A stretch of 62,652 bases of DNA from positions 1-62,652 of the forward strand of contig CASDPB010000017.1 in assembly GCA_949282305.1 (NCBI GenBank). Reading direction: 5' to 3'. The notes below the pieces were generated by a model that had not been told where the DNA came from, searched no databases, and saw only the letters and a program-made list of their open reading frames with translations. Every line of letters begins with the position of its first letter. Position 1 is the first letter of the stretch. Positions 18,242 to 26,991 of this stretch are shown in pieces. The position numbers and the translations under genes were made by a program. This DNA comes from an uncultured Lentisphaeria bacterium (GTDB lineage: Bacteria; Verrucomicrobiota; Lentisphaeria; Victivallales; UBA1829).

Positions 18242-19135
18242 GTGTTTGATCTGCCATTATGGTTCCTTCCGATTCTTGCATCGGCGTTCGGGCTGGGCTT
18301 CTATGATCTCTGCAAGAAACATGCGGTAAGGGACAATCCGATCATGCCGGTTCTCTTTTACGCGACTCTGTGCGGTTCCGCATTGTTCGTCGCCGCGACT
18401 CTGATCACCGGGAAATTCTTCTCCGCCGTCGCAGCCACTCCGCAGCACTGGTTTCTGATCCTGGCAAAGACCGTTCTCGTTTCAGCCAGCTGGATCTGCG
18501 TCTACTATGCAATGCGGGAACTGCCGATTTCCATTGCGTCGCCGGTCCGTGCCAGCGCGCCGCTCTGGACTGTCATCGGCGGAATTCTCATTTTTCATGA
18601 AATTCCCAATATGACGCAGGGTGCCGGAATGCTTGCGATTTTCATCGGATATTATCTTTTTTCCGTATTCGGCAAACTGGAAGGCATCTCATTCACCGGA
18701 AACAAAGGCATCCATTTCATCCTGCTCGGCACGATCCTCGGCGCGGCTTCCGCACTGTATGACAAATATCTGCTGGGAGTGGCGGCGATTCCGCGGGAGA
18801 CGCTCCAGCTGTGGTTTTCCATTGACCTCGTGTTCATCCTCGGCGCGGCGTATCTGGCAGGGCATCTCTGGCGGAGACAGGATAAATACGTGTTTCAATG
18901 GAGGTGGTCGATTCCGCTGACGGGGATTCTGCTGATCGTCGCGGATTACCTGTATTTTTATGCCGTCAGTCTGCCGGACGTCCATATCTCAATCCTGTCT
19001 CTGATCCGCCGCTGCAACTGCATTGTGACATTTGTTTTCGGCGTATGGTATTTCAAGGAGGTTCACATCCGCCGGAAGGCCTTTGCCCTTGCGCTGATCC
19101 TGCTGGGAGTCTTTTTCCTCGCCGTCGCGGGATGA
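18242..19135 (+). CDS. EamA/DMT superfamily transporter
   Basis: Encodes 297 residues starting at GTG. AAGGAG lies seven bases upstream, and the upstream extension of the frame is not hydrophobic and overlaps the promoter. About ten hydrophobic helices in two repeats are visible, as in EamA-type metabolite exporters; the second repeat starts near the GIHFILLGTILGAASALYDK segment. Typical substrates are amino acids, nucleotides or sugars; none can be assigned. It is a single-gene unit between the divergent TetR gene and a deacetylase gene that has its own promoter. Confidence 0.8.
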   Translation: MFDLPLWFLPILASAFGLGFYDLCKKHAVRDNPIMPVLFYATLCGSALFVAATLITGKFFSAVAATPQHWFLILAKTVLVSASWICVYYAMRELPISIASPVRASAPLWTVIGGILIFHEIPNMTQGAGMLAIFIGYYLFSVFGKLEGISFTGNKGIHFILLGTILGAASALYDKYLLGVAAIPRETLQLWFSIDLVFILGAAYLAGHLWRRQDKYVFQWRWSIPLTGILLIVADYLYFYAVSLPDVHISILSLIRRCNCIVTFVFGVWYFKEVHIRRKAFALALILLGVFFLAVAG

Positions 19136-19191
19136 TGCGCCGTTCGCGGTCTGAAAGACGGGAAAAAAGAAGTTTTTTCAGCAATCAGGTC

Positions 19192-19219
19192 TTGCAACTC
19201 CCCGCATTCCGGCTATCTT
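19192..19219 (+). promoter_or_regulatory. Promoter of the polysaccharide deacetylase gene
   Basis: TTGCAA (19192-19197), 16 bp, TATCTT (19214-19219), placed 37 bases before the chosen start. Confidence 0.5.
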
Positions 19220-19256
19220 TACGGAATCCATGCAACAGCAAAAGGACGGAAAGCTC

Positions 19257-20048
19257 ATGAGACTTGCATTCTGTTTTCCGGAAGGAAAGAAAAAGGCGCT
19301 CACCTTCAGCTACGATGACGGGGCGGGACAGGATGAACGTCTGGTCGGGATCTTCAACCGGCACAAAATGAAAGCGACGTTCAACCTGAACGCCTCCCGT
19401 TATCAGGAAAAACCGGAAGAAAGTGCGGCATATCTTCAAAAACTTTACGCCGGACATGAAATCGCATGTCACGGCAGGACGCATCCGTTTTTTGAGCGCA
19501 TGCCGCAGATGGCGCTTGTCGAAGATATTCTGGAAGACCGCCGTATGCTGGAAAAACTCACGGGGAGAATCGTCAACGGCATGGCATATCCCTACGGCAC
19601 CTATGACTCGAATGTGATCCGGACTCTGCGTTCTCTCGGCATCGTATATTCCAGGACTGTGAAATCGACGGGCAAATTCAGTTTTCCGGACGATTTTCTG
19701 GAATGGCACCCGACCTGCCACCACAGGGAGAACATTGCGGAACTCGCCGACCGTTTTCTCGCGACTCCGTATGTTTCGCTCTTCTATGTGTGGGGACACT
19801 CCTTCGAGTTCGACCGGAACAACGACTGGCACATCATGGAGGATTTCTGTGCGAAACTTGCGGGAAAGGAGGATGTCTGGTATGCGACGAATCTGGAAGT
19901 CCATGATTACATCACGGCATTCCGCCGCCTGGTGACATCCGCCGACTCGCATATCGTGCGCAATCCCTCCGCGCGGACGGTCTGGCTGCTGGATCAGAAC
20001 AATATGCAGCTGGAACTCAAGGGGGGCAGCGAAGTGTTTCTGTCGTAA
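19257..20048 (+). CDS. NodB-like polysaccharide deacetylase family protein
   Basis: Encodes 263 residues. ALTFSYDDGAGQDERL holds the catalytic-base/metal Asp pair, CHGRTHPFF supplies the metal-binding histidines, and AYPYGTYDSNVIRTLRSLGI matches the third NodB motif. This family removes N- or O-acetyl groups from polysaccharides. There is no signal peptide, so this member should act in the cytoplasm or leave by another route. Start 19257 is preferred because AAAGGACGG lies eight bases upstream; 19230 is an alternative adding nine residues. Confidence 0.8.
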   Translation: MRLAFCFPEGKKKALTFSYDDGAGQDERLVGIFNRHKMKATFNLNASRYQEKPEESAAYLQKLYAGHEIACHGRTHPFFERMPQMALVEDILEDRRMLEKLTGRIVNGMAYPYGTYDSNVIRTLRSLGIVYSRTVKSTGKFSFPDDFLEWHPTCHHRENIAELADRFLATPYVSLFYVWGHSFEFDRNNDWHIMEDFCAKLAGKEDVWYATNLEVHDYITAFRRLVTSADSHIVRNPSARTVWLLDQNNMQLELKGGSEVFLS

Positions 20049-20050
20049 AA

Positions 20051-20081
20051 AAGCCTGTTTCTGCAAGAAAAAACAGCTTTT
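20051..20081 (+). terminator. Probable terminator after the deacetylase gene
   Basis: AGCCTGTTT near 20051 can pair with AAAACAGCT around a short loop, followed by TTTTC. The stem has a bulge, so strength is uncertain. Confidence 0.45.
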
Positions 20082-20095
20082 CTGCCGGACAGATG

Positions 20096-20122
20096 TTGAT
20101 TTTTCGTTTTCCGGGGTATAAT
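20096..20122 (+). promoter_or_regulatory. Promoter of the Gfo/Idh/MocA gene
   Basis: A perfect TATAAT (20117-20122) is preceded by TTGATT (20096-20101) at the short spacing of 15 bp. Confidence 0.55.
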
Positions 20123-20195
20123 TTATTACTAAATGGATTTAGTTACGGACGGGAACGTCCGGAAAAAATAACAAAAAAATGGAGATTTTGGCAAA

Positions 20196-21305
20196 ATGGC
20201 TGAAAGTGTATCGGTCAAGATGGATGATCCCGTGAAGAAATTCAAGGGGAAAAAATTCAGAGTGGCAATCATCGGCTGCGGTGGCATCGCCCAGACTCAC
20301 CTGACGGCATACAAGGAAATTCCGGAAGTGGAGATCGTCGCCGGCGTGGACATTAATCCGGACAGACTCAAAGTCATGGAAGAGAAATGGGGCGTTCCGA
20401 AGAAGGCTCTCTTCAAGGACTGGAAGGAAATGCTGAAAAAGATCAAGCCCGACGCCGTGGACGTCTGCACGCCGAACGGAGTCCATTGCGCACCGGTCGT
20501 GGACGCCTGCCTTGCCGGATGCCATGCAATGGTCGAAAAACCGATGGCAATGAATCCCGCTGAATGCGAGAAAATGATTGCGGCGGCGAAGAAAGGCAAA
20601 GTCAAACTTTCCGTCGGTTTCCAGCAGCGCTACAACACCAATACGACCGCCCTGATCCAGGCGCGCAAGAACGGTCAGTTCGGCGACATCATGTTCGTCA
20701 GATGCCAGGCTCTCCGCCGCCGCGGCATTCCGAACTGGGGCGTCTTCGGTCAGAAGGAACTCCAGGGAGGCGGTCCCATGATCGACATCGGCGTGCACAT
20801 CCTCGAATGCGCCTACGAATTCATGGGAGCTCCGAAACCGATTGCCGCCAGCGGCAACATCTGGACTTACATGGGCAACAAGCCGAGCACTGTCCGCAAT
20901 GCCTGGCCGAACTGGGATTACAAGACCTACACGGTGGAAGACCTTGCCATCGGGCAGATTCGCTTCGACAACGGCGCGATCCTCCAGATCGAATCCTCTT
21001 TCGTCGCCCACATTCCGAAAAACGACATTTTCAACTGGTCCGCAATGGGAACCAAAGGCGGATGCAACTGGGAAAATGCCGAAATTTACACCGACCAGAA
21101 TGACCTCATGGTCAATATGACTCCGGCATTCATCGGCAATGCGGACTGGATCTACATGTTCAAGACAAAACTTCAGAACTGGGTTGACGCATGCACGAAG
21201 GGCACGCCGCAGGGCGCTCCCGGTGAGGCAGGACTCGCCGTTCAGAAGATGCTCGACGGAATCTACCGTTCCGCCGCGGCGGGAAAAGAAGTCACCATCA
21301 AGTAA
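20196..21305 (+). CDS. Gfo/Idh/MocA family NAD(P)-dependent sugar oxidoreductase
   Basis: Encodes 369 residues. The Rossmann fold starts after about 23 residues (VAIIGCGGIAQTHLTAYKEI). The family EKP motif is present (VEKPMAMN), and the C-terminal alpha/beta domain contains GGGPMIDIGVHILECAYEFM with its conserved Asp and His. Members oxidise or epimerise sugars, inositols or sugar acids. The charged N-terminal extension has no hydrophobic stretch, so no export signal is seen. It is monocistronic between its own promoter and terminator. The substrate is unknown; the carbohydrate-rich setting fits sugar catabolism. Confidence 0.88.
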   Translation: MAESVSVKMDDPVKKFKGKKFRVAIIGCGGIAQTHLTAYKEIPEVEIVAGVDINPDRLKVMEEKWGVPKKALFKDWKEMLKKIKPDAVDVCTPNGVHCAPVVDACLAGCHAMVEKPMAMNPAECEKMIAAAKKGKVKLSVGFQQRYNTNTTALIQARKNGQFGDIMFVRCQALRRRGIPNWGVFGQKELQGGGPMIDIGVHILECAYEFMGAPKPIAASGNIWTYMGNKPSTVRNAWPNWDYKTYTVEDLAIGQIRFDNGAILQIESSFVAHIPKNDIFNWSAMGTKGGCNWENAEIYTDQNDLMVNMTPAFIGNADWIYMFKTKLQNWVDACTKGTPQGAPGEAGLAVQKMLDGIYRSAAAGKEVTIK

Positions 21306-21324
21306 CTTCCCGTCCTGAATACCG

Positions 21325-21358
21325 AATCCCTGCGGAAGTCTGTTCCGCGGGGATTTTT
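21325..21358. terminator. Terminator between convergent genes
   Basis: A 12-bp stem (21325-21336 with 21344-21355) around a seven-base loop is followed by T on the plus strand. Confidence 0.85.
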
Positions 21359-21373
21359 CATGTACCGGGAAAA

Positions 21374-22402
21374 TCAGACGCGGGATTCAAAATCAATTCT
21401 CGGATCCGCAAGCACGTAAAGAAGATCCGAAAGCAGAATGCCCGCCAGGGTCAATGCGCCGCCGAAGGCAAAAAGAGCCATCAGAAGCGGAATGTCACGG
21501 CTGCTCAACGCCAGCATCGACAACGATCCCATGCCGGGAATATTGAACACATACTCCACCAGAATGCTTCCCGCAACCAGCGAAGGCAGAATTCCCGCAA
21601 AGAGTGTAATCATAATAATCAGCGCATTGCGGAGGGCATGCTTCATGACAACGCCCCATTCGCCAACCCCTTTCGCACGCGCCGTTTTGATGTAATCCTG
21701 ATGAATCACCTCCAGCATCCCGGAACGGGTGAAGCGGGCAAGTCCCGCAAAACCGGCGTAACTCAGGCAGAACACGGGAAGCACATAATGCCAGAGCGTA
21801 TTGCCGATGATCTGCCATGTCGTCATGCCGCGCGTGATTTCGGGGAAAATCCCTTTCAGCGGAAACAGCGGAAAATATCCGCCTTTGCACAGCATCGCCT
21901 GAAGCATCAGCGCAACCCAGAGCACGGGAAGAGAATAGAGAAAGAAAAGAAGAAAGGTGATGAAATTGTCCAGTTTCGTATCAGGCCGCACCGCCGAAAA
22001 AATGCCCAGGGGAATTGCAAACAGGTAAGTGACAAGAATCGCAAGCAGATTCAAGCTCACGGTGACAGGTAGGCGTTCCAGGATAAGCCCTGTCACGGGG
22101 CGCCCCTTGTCGACGGCGGCGGATTCTCCGAAATCACCGTGAACCACCCGCTCCAGCCACAGCAGAAAACCGACGGGAACCGGTTTGTCCAGATGCAGCT
22201 TCTCCCGCAGAGAATGATTGCGGGCAAGCGCATTCCTGTCGGATGACATCTGTGCCCCCGCCCCCTCGCCCAGCATGGTGCTTTTCGTCGGATCGCCCGG
22301 AGCAAGACGCATCAGCACATAACTGGCAAACAGAATGATGAACAACGTCATCACACCCAGCAGACAGCGTTTCAGCAGATATTTGAAAAAGCCTTCCTTC
22401 AT
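21374..22402 (-). CDS. ABC transporter permease of the DppB/OppB type
   Basis: Encodes 342 residues with about six hydrophobic helices. LLKRCLLGVMTLFIILFASY and RLAPGDPT are the typical OppB N-terminus. The EAA-type coupling loop is present as YIKTARAKGVGEWGVVMKHA, with VEYVFNIPGMG near the end. It should form half of a peptide or oligosaccharide import channel. Start 22402 has GGAG upstream and a promoter at 22434-22461; the longer upstream frame is not membrane-like. No DppC, ATPase or binding-protein gene is adjacent on either side. Confidence 0.85.
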   Translation of the reverse strand: MKEGFFKYLLKRCLLGVMTLFIILFASYVLMRLAPGDPTKSTMLGEGAGAQMSSDRNALARNHSLREKLHLDKPVPVGFLLWLERVVHGDFGESAAVDKGRPVTGLILERLPVTVSLNLLAILVTYLFAIPLGIFSAVRPDTKLDNFITFLLFFLYSLPVLWVALMLQAMLCKGGYFPLFPLKGIFPEITRGMTTWQIIGNTLWHYVLPVFCLSYAGFAGLARFTRSGMLEVIHQDYIKTARAKGVGEWGVVMKHALRNALIIMITLFAGILPSLVAGSILVEYVFNIPGMGSLSMLALSSRDIPLLMALFAFGGALTLAGILLSDLLYVLADPRIDFESRV

Positions 22403-22433
22403 CCCGGTTCTCCATGTTTGTTCAGGAAAATAC

Positions 22434-22461
22434 AAGATAACGCATGAAACTTTTTTTTCAA
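22434..22461 (-). promoter_or_regulatory. Promoter of the OppB-type permease gene
   Basis: On the minus strand TTGAAA (22456-22461) and TATCTT (22434-22439) are separated by 16 bp. The remaining spacer to 22637 contains no recognisable gene. Confidence 0.6.
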
Positions 22462-22637
22462 GTGCCGCCTCGCAATTCAGGAAGACAACGCATCCGGCGG
22501 CATGTGCGGTGAAAGAAAGTCCGCACTCTTCACTTCTCAGGAACTCCCCGGACATCCGGGGAATTGTCCCCGGAAAAACAGGGAGAACGCGAGCCGTTGT
22601 TTTTTTAATTTTTTTCTCATGGACTTTTCACAAAGTC

Positions 22638-22665
22638 TTGATAAATGCAAAAGCGGCGTTACATT
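22638..22665 (+). promoter_or_regulatory. Promoter of the stator-like gene pair
   Basis: TTGATA (22638-22643), 16 bp, TACATT (22660-22665). Confidence 0.5.
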
Positions 22666-22713
22666 AAGATTCAGGAAACGATGGACGATCAATTATCTGA
22701 CAGGGCGGAGATT

Positions 22714-23277
22714 ATGAAAAGAATTCTGAAATGGTTCGGCGTCGCCGCAATTTATATCGGCGTTGCGGTTATTTTGATTTTGCTCATGCAGTATTTCTAT
22801 TTGAGTTCGGATTTTTTCAGATCGCTGTTTGAGGGCGGCGCTCTGCAGGCGGCTCCGGCGGAAGGGGCTTCGACTCCCGCATCGTCTTCCAATCTTACCG
22901 AAACCACGGCAAAACTTTCCTTTTATATTCTGATCTTCGTCATGCTGCTCCAGCTGTTCGCTTTCATCACTGCGCTGAGAGTTTTCCTGAATCTCGCGCA
23001 GAGCCGGGAATCTTATGAAATCCGGATGAAGAAAATGGAAAACGCGGATCTCTTCCTGGATCTGCCGCTTTATTTCGGACTTTTCGGCACGGTCTCCTCC
23101 TTCATCGTCATGTCCTTCAATCCGCAAATCAGCCGCCTGATCGCATATTCCTCCACGCTGGTCGGCATCATTTTCAGCGTGGTGCTGAGAGTGTCGCTTC
23201 AATATCCGATCAAGCAGAAACTGCTCGGGGAACGCATCAAAGACGACAACCTCAAGCTGGGAGACAGAGAACTGTGA
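22714..23277 (+). CDS. Four-helix membrane protein resembling a reduced MotA/TolQ/ExbB stator subunit
   Basis: Encodes 187 residues with hydrophobic helices at about 9-30, 68-90, 115-135 and 142-163. Helix 3 reads YFGLFGTVSSFIVMSF, which matches the LGLLGTVxGM pattern of TolQ/ExbB/MotA. Helix 4 (YSSTLVGIIFSVVLR) matches their second pore helix with its conserved Thr-x-x-Gly. The long cytoplasmic domain of MotA is reduced to about 25 residues between helices 2 and 3. The start at 22714 is chosen for GGAG five bases upstream; 22681 is an alternative adding 11 residues. The stop overlaps the next GTG start. The family is not one I recognise; the stator reading rests on pattern and partner. Confidence 0.6.
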   Translation: MKRILKWFGVAAIYIGVAVILILLMQYFYLSSDFFRSLFEGGALQAAPAEGASTPASSSNLTETTAKLSFYILIFVMLLQLFAFITALRVFLNLAQSRESYEIRMKKMENADLFLDLPLYFGLFGTVSSFIVMSFNPQISRLIAYSSTLVGIIFSVVLRVSLQYPIKQKLLGERIKDDNLKLGDREL

Positions 23278-24950
23278 ACCGGTCGATCCTGATAGTCATC
23301 TGCGATTTCCTGGTGCTGTCGGCAATGTCGCTGTCGATCGGCGTCGGAGAAATGGCTTCGACCCCGAAAGGCGGTGCGGTCATTTCACGCAGCGCGGCTC
23401 AGGACGCACATATCGAACAGATGCACAAGGTGCTGAAAAAACGCGCACAGGCGGAAACGGAAAAAGCAAAAGCGGAAGCCGAACTGGAATCCCTGCGCGC
23501 TCAGCTTGCCCAGCTCTCCGGCGATGTCGACAGCCGCACCTTGAAACTGAATGAGACCTCAAAAGAACTTCTGAACGCCCGGACAGCTCTCCGGGAACAG
23601 CAGAAGATGCTGAAAGACCGGGAAAAAGCGCTTGCGGACAAAACCAGCGCGCTGAAAGACGCGATCGCCGACATGGAAAACATTTCGGCAGAATATGCAA
23701 AAACGCGGCAGGAGCTTCAACAGTCAAGGGAGGAAATTGCCTCCAGAGACTCCGCGCTGAAACAGTCGAAAGAACATCTGGCGGCAGTTTCAGGCAAACT
23801 TCAGTCCGCGGAAAACAAACTCCGGAAGACGGAACTTGATCTCTCTTATACCAAAGGTTCACTGGGACGGGCGGAAAAAGAGCTGGCAGACGCCAGAGAC
23901 AAAGAGGAAGCCTCAGCAAAACGTCTTTATGTCCGCGGCATGGAGCTGGAACAGACAAAAGTGGAGCTGGCAAATACCAAGCAGCTCCTGAACGCGGCCG
24001 TCCGGAAATTCACTCTTGCACAAAAAGAGCTGGACAAGACAAAGAAGAATCTGGCAGACAGCGTTTCCCAGCTTTCCAGAACACGCGAAACCCTGTCAAA
24101 AGTCTCTGCGGAATCGAAAGCCAACGCCGAATCGCTGGCTTACACACGAAAACAACTGGTCAAAACGGAAGAGCTCCTGCGAAGCGATGCCCTCACAAAG
24201 TACTCCCAGGCGGCAGTGCAGGTGTCGTTTCATCTGAAGAATGAACGGTTCATGAACGATTTCGAGCTGAACGAAAATCTGTATCTGCCGGAAATTGAAA
24301 TCGGCGGAAAAACCTACCTTCCGGGAAGTTTCCGCGCTTTGACGGGACTGCTGAAGCAATATGCGGGATACACCAGGATCACGGAACTTGCATATCGCAT
24401 GAAAAAACCGGAAACATCCACGGCATTCCTTCCGGTCGCCGAATCGCTGTGGTCACTGAACAGTGACCCGCGCGCCTGTCTGATCGAGACGGCAGAACCG
24501 ATTGGAACTCCGCTGAAAGCAATTACTTATTCGGAGCTGAAAAAACGCGGGCTTCAGAATCTGACGCTGTTCAAATTCGGAAGTTTCGGCAAGGAGACCG
24601 CACCCCTGAACGGGCGCTGCTCCGTGGCACTCGGTCATGACGCCCCGTATCTCTACATCAGGAATTCACAGCGGAGCAGCAGCGAACTCCCCGCCTCCAT
24701 TGGCGATTTCGTCATTTCAAAAGAGGGGGAATTCATCGGTGTCGTCGTGAGCACGGCGGCAAAGGATCTGGAAGGATATGAAGAAGCCCTCTGCTACATC
24801 TTCCCCTCCGCGGTCAATCTGAAAGATGCCGTTGAACTGCCGCTGAACAGGAGGACGGGAGAAAAATATTACACCGGATTCACAAACGCACTGCAGAAAC
24901 TGCAGAAGACGGTCAGCGAACTCGACCGCAGGTATGAAGCGGACAATTGA
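23274..24950 (+). CDS. Single-pass coiled-coil protein with MotB/ExbD-like helix and a periplasmic C-terminal domain
   Basis: Encodes 558 residues from a GTG that overlaps the upstream stop (GTGA), so translation is coupled. Residues about 4-22 form one uncleaved hydrophobic helix with an Asp at position 11 (ILIVICDFLVLSAMSLSI), the position and context of the proton-carrying Asp in MotB, TolR and ExbD. Residues about 43-300 are a long heptad-rich coiled coil. Residues about 305-558 form a compact domain in which GDFVISKEGEFIGVVV resembles the trypsin-fold strand pair around the catalytic serine, but the GDSGG nucleophile motif is missing. No peptidoglycan-binding OmpA domain is present. Function unknown; partner of the preceding four-helix protein. 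Confidence 0.6.
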   Translation: MNRSILIVICDFLVLSAMSLSIGVGEMASTPKGGAVISRSAAQDAHIEQMHKVLKKRAQAETEKAKAEAELESLRAQLAQLSGDVDSRTLKLNETSKELLNARTALREQQKMLKDREKALADKTSALKDAIADMENISAEYAKTRQELQQSREEIASRDSALKQSKEHLAAVSGKLQSAENKLRKTELDLSYTKGSLGRAEKELADARDKEEASAKRLYVRGMELEQTKVELANTKQLLNAAVRKFTLAQKELDKTKKNLADSVSQLSRTRETLSKVSAESKANAESLAYTRKQLVKTEELLRSDALTKYSQAAVQVSFHLKNERFMNDFELNENLYLPEIEIGGKTYLPGSFRALTGLLKQYAGYTRITELAYRMKKPETSTAFLPVAESLWSLNSDPRACLIETAEPIGTPLKAITYSELKKRGLQNLTLFKFGSFGKETAPLNGRCSVALGHDAPYLYIRNSQRSSSELPASIGDFVISKEGEFIGVVVSTAAKDLEGYEEALCYIFPSAVNLKDAVELPLNRRTGEKYYTGFTNALQKLQKTVSELDRRYEADN

Positions 24951-25044
24951 CCTGCCGTTCATCCCCGGATCGCCGCGGAAAACGGAAAGTGCGGAATCCC
25001 GTTTCCGATTCAGCGCCGGAGCGTAAAAATTCTTCCGGAACCAC

Positions 25045-25072
25045 TTGCATTTTACGGGAAAAAGCATAGGTT
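25045..25072 (+). promoter_or_regulatory. Possible promoter of the radical SAM gene
   Basis: TTGCAT (25045-25050), 16 bp, TAGGTT (25067-25072), 28 bases before the start codon. Confidence 0.35.
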
Positions 25073-25099
25073 ACTTCCTGAAGAAAACGGTATCATGCA

Positions 25100-26227
25100 A
25101 TGCTCGACACAATCGAAAAACTCAACATTCTTTCCGAAGATTCCCAATATGATCTTGCGTGTTCCTGCGGGACGTCGCAGAAGAACAGGCGGCGGCGCAC
25201 GCTGGAAGGGAAATGGCTCTACCCCGTGCCGCTGGCACGCGGCGGATATGGAATCATGCTCAAAACACTGCTCTCGAATGCCTGTTCCAGCGATTGCAAA
25301 TACTGTCCGCTGAGACACGACGGGAATACTCCGCGCCGCTGCACGCTCACGCCCGACGAAACCGCGCGCGCATTCATGAACCACCTGCGCAGACAGTGGC
25401 TTCTCGGCATTTTCCTGAGTTCCGGCATCATCGGCACCCCCGACCATACCATGCAGCTACTCACGGACACCGCCGCGATTCTGCGCTATAAATACCGTTA
25501 CAAAGGCTATATCCACCTCAAAATCATCCCCGGCGCATCGGAAGCGGCGGTCAGGCGCGCATTGCAGCTGTCCACGGCGGTTTCGCTGAATATCGAGGCA
25601 CCCGGCAGACAGCATTTCGCAAAGCTCTCCAGCTACAAGGATTATAACCGGGACATCATCGCTCCGCTGAAGCTCATGGCGGCGGAAACATCCAGAGGAG
25701 CCGAATACGCAAAAGTCAAATGCACGACGCAGTTCATTGTCGGGGCATCCGACGAAACCGACCGCGAAATTGTCAAATACATGGACGGAATCTACAACCG
25801 CCTGAAGTTCGAGCGGGTCTATTTTTCCGCCTATCAGACGGGGCTCGGCAAACCCGACCTTCCCGGCGAACGCAATTTTACGCTGGACCCCGGAGACCGC
25901 CTGACGCGCGAGCACCGTCTTTACCAGGTGGATTTCCTGATGCGCGCCTATCAGTTCAACGCCTCGGAAATGGTTTATGACGACAAGGGAAACCTTGATC
26001 TCTCGCGCGACCCCAAGGAGGCATGGGCGCTCTCACACCCGGAATTTTTCCCGGTGCGGATCAACAAGGGCGACAAAGAGGCACTGCTCCGCGTCCCCGG
26101 CCTCGGTCCGGTTTCCGTGGAACGCATTCTCCTTGCACGGAAAAACTTCCGCATCCGCGCCCTGGAGGACATCGGCATCAGAGGCAAACTCGCGCGCAAG
26201 GCATTTTCTTATCTGGATTTCTCCTGA
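25100..26227 (+). CDS. Putative DNA modification/repair radical SAM protein
   Basis: Encodes 375 residues. The radical SAM cluster motif appears as CSSDCKYC (Cys-x3-Cys-x2-Cys), preceded by an extra cysteine motif (YDLACSCGT) typical of the family annotated as rSAM-linked DNA metabolism protein. The C-terminus is a helix-hairpin-helix (LLRVPGLGPVSVERILLAR), supporting nucleic-acid binding. In many genomes this family is paired with a uracil-DNA-glycosylase-like DUF4130 protein; no such gene is adjacent here. Its last 19 bases overlap the convergent phosphatase gene. The reaction is unknown. Confidence 0.85.
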   Translation: MLDTIEKLNILSEDSQYDLACSCGTSQKNRRRRTLEGKWLYPVPLARGGYGIMLKTLLSNACSSDCKYCPLRHDGNTPRRCTLTPDETARAFMNHLRRQWLLGIFLSSGIIGTPDHTMQLLTDTAAILRYKYRYKGYIHLKIIPGASEAAVRRALQLSTAVSLNIEAPGRQHFAKLSSYKDYNRDIIAPLKLMAAETSRGAEYAKVKCTTQFIVGASDETDREIVKYMDGIYNRLKFERVYFSAYQTGLGKPDLPGERNFTLDPGDRLTREHRLYQVDFLMRAYQFNASEMVYDDKGNLDLSRDPKEAWALSHPEFFPVRINKGDKEALLRVPGLGPVSVERILLARKNFRIRALEDIGIRGKLARKAFSYLDFS

Positions 26228-26991
26228 TCGCGGAAATACGGGAGCAGCTGTTCCACCAGCGCGGGGGTGCCGGACAGCGTTCCATCCGCCGGATAATTTT
26301 CCCCGCCGCGAAGATCGCAGACACGCCCCCCGGCAAGACGGCAGATCAAAGCCCCGGCGGCAACGTCGTACTCCTGAAGGCAGAGCTCCCAGGATGCGTC
26401 ATAACGTCCGGAGGCGACAAAACAGAGATCCAGGGCGGCGGAACGACAGCATTTGATATCGCGTATGACCGGCACAATGCGGTTGAAATACGGCAGATTG
26501 TTTTTCCGGACGCCTGCGCGGAGACACGCAAAGCCGGTCGAACATGCGGCATTCTCAAGACGGTCGCAATCCGACACATGAACTGTCTTCCCGTTCTCAA
26601 ACGCCCCCTTCCCCTCTTCGCCGGAAAACATCATCCCCAGAGCCGGCGCATAAACGCATCCGGCAACCGCCGCGCCGTTCTTCTTCAGGGCGATTGAAAT
26701 CGAAAAATAAGGGTGATTCTTCACAAATGACTGCGTCCCGTCGATCGGGTCGATCACCCAGCAGTATTCGGAGGATGCGCCGGAGCGCCCGGACTCCTCG
26801 CCGTAAATATCATGTTCCGGATACCGTTCCCTGATCGCGTCGACAATCACCTTTTCCACGGCTTTGTCGGCAGTCGAAACCAGATCCTTCACACTTTTCT
26901 TCGATGAAATCCGGTTTGTCTTTTCATGTTTGAAATACTTCATCGCCTCCGTCCCTGCGCGTCCGGCAACCGACTCTATGAACTCCATCAT
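26209..26991 (-). CDS. Inositol monophosphatase family protein
   Basis: Encodes 260 residues. Metal-binding motifs are complete: IYGEESG (first Glu pair), WVIDPIDGTQSFV (Asp-x-Ile-Asp-Gly-Thr) and the C-terminal EYDVAAGALI. The family hydrolyses inositol phosphates, 3'-phosphoadenosine 5'-phosphate or fructose bisphosphate; the sequence alone does not separate SuhB-like from CysQ-like use. Start 26991 is chosen for GGAG seven bases upstream; the reading frame runs 34 residues further without a ribosome site. It overlaps the convergent radical SAM gene at the 3' end. Confidence 0.85.
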   Translation of the reverse strand: MMEFIESVAGRAGTEAMKYFKHEKTNRISSKKSVKDLVSTADKAVEKVIVDAIRERYPEHDIYGEESGRSGASSEYCWVIDPIDGTQSFVKNHPYFSISIALKKNGAAVAGCVYAPALGMMFSGEEGKGAFENGKTVHVSDCDRLENAACSTGFACLRAGVRKNNLPYFNRIVPVIRDIKCCRSAALDLCFVASGRYDASWELCLQEYDVAAGALICRLAGGRVCDLRGGENYPADGTLSGTPALVEQLLPYFRDQEKSR

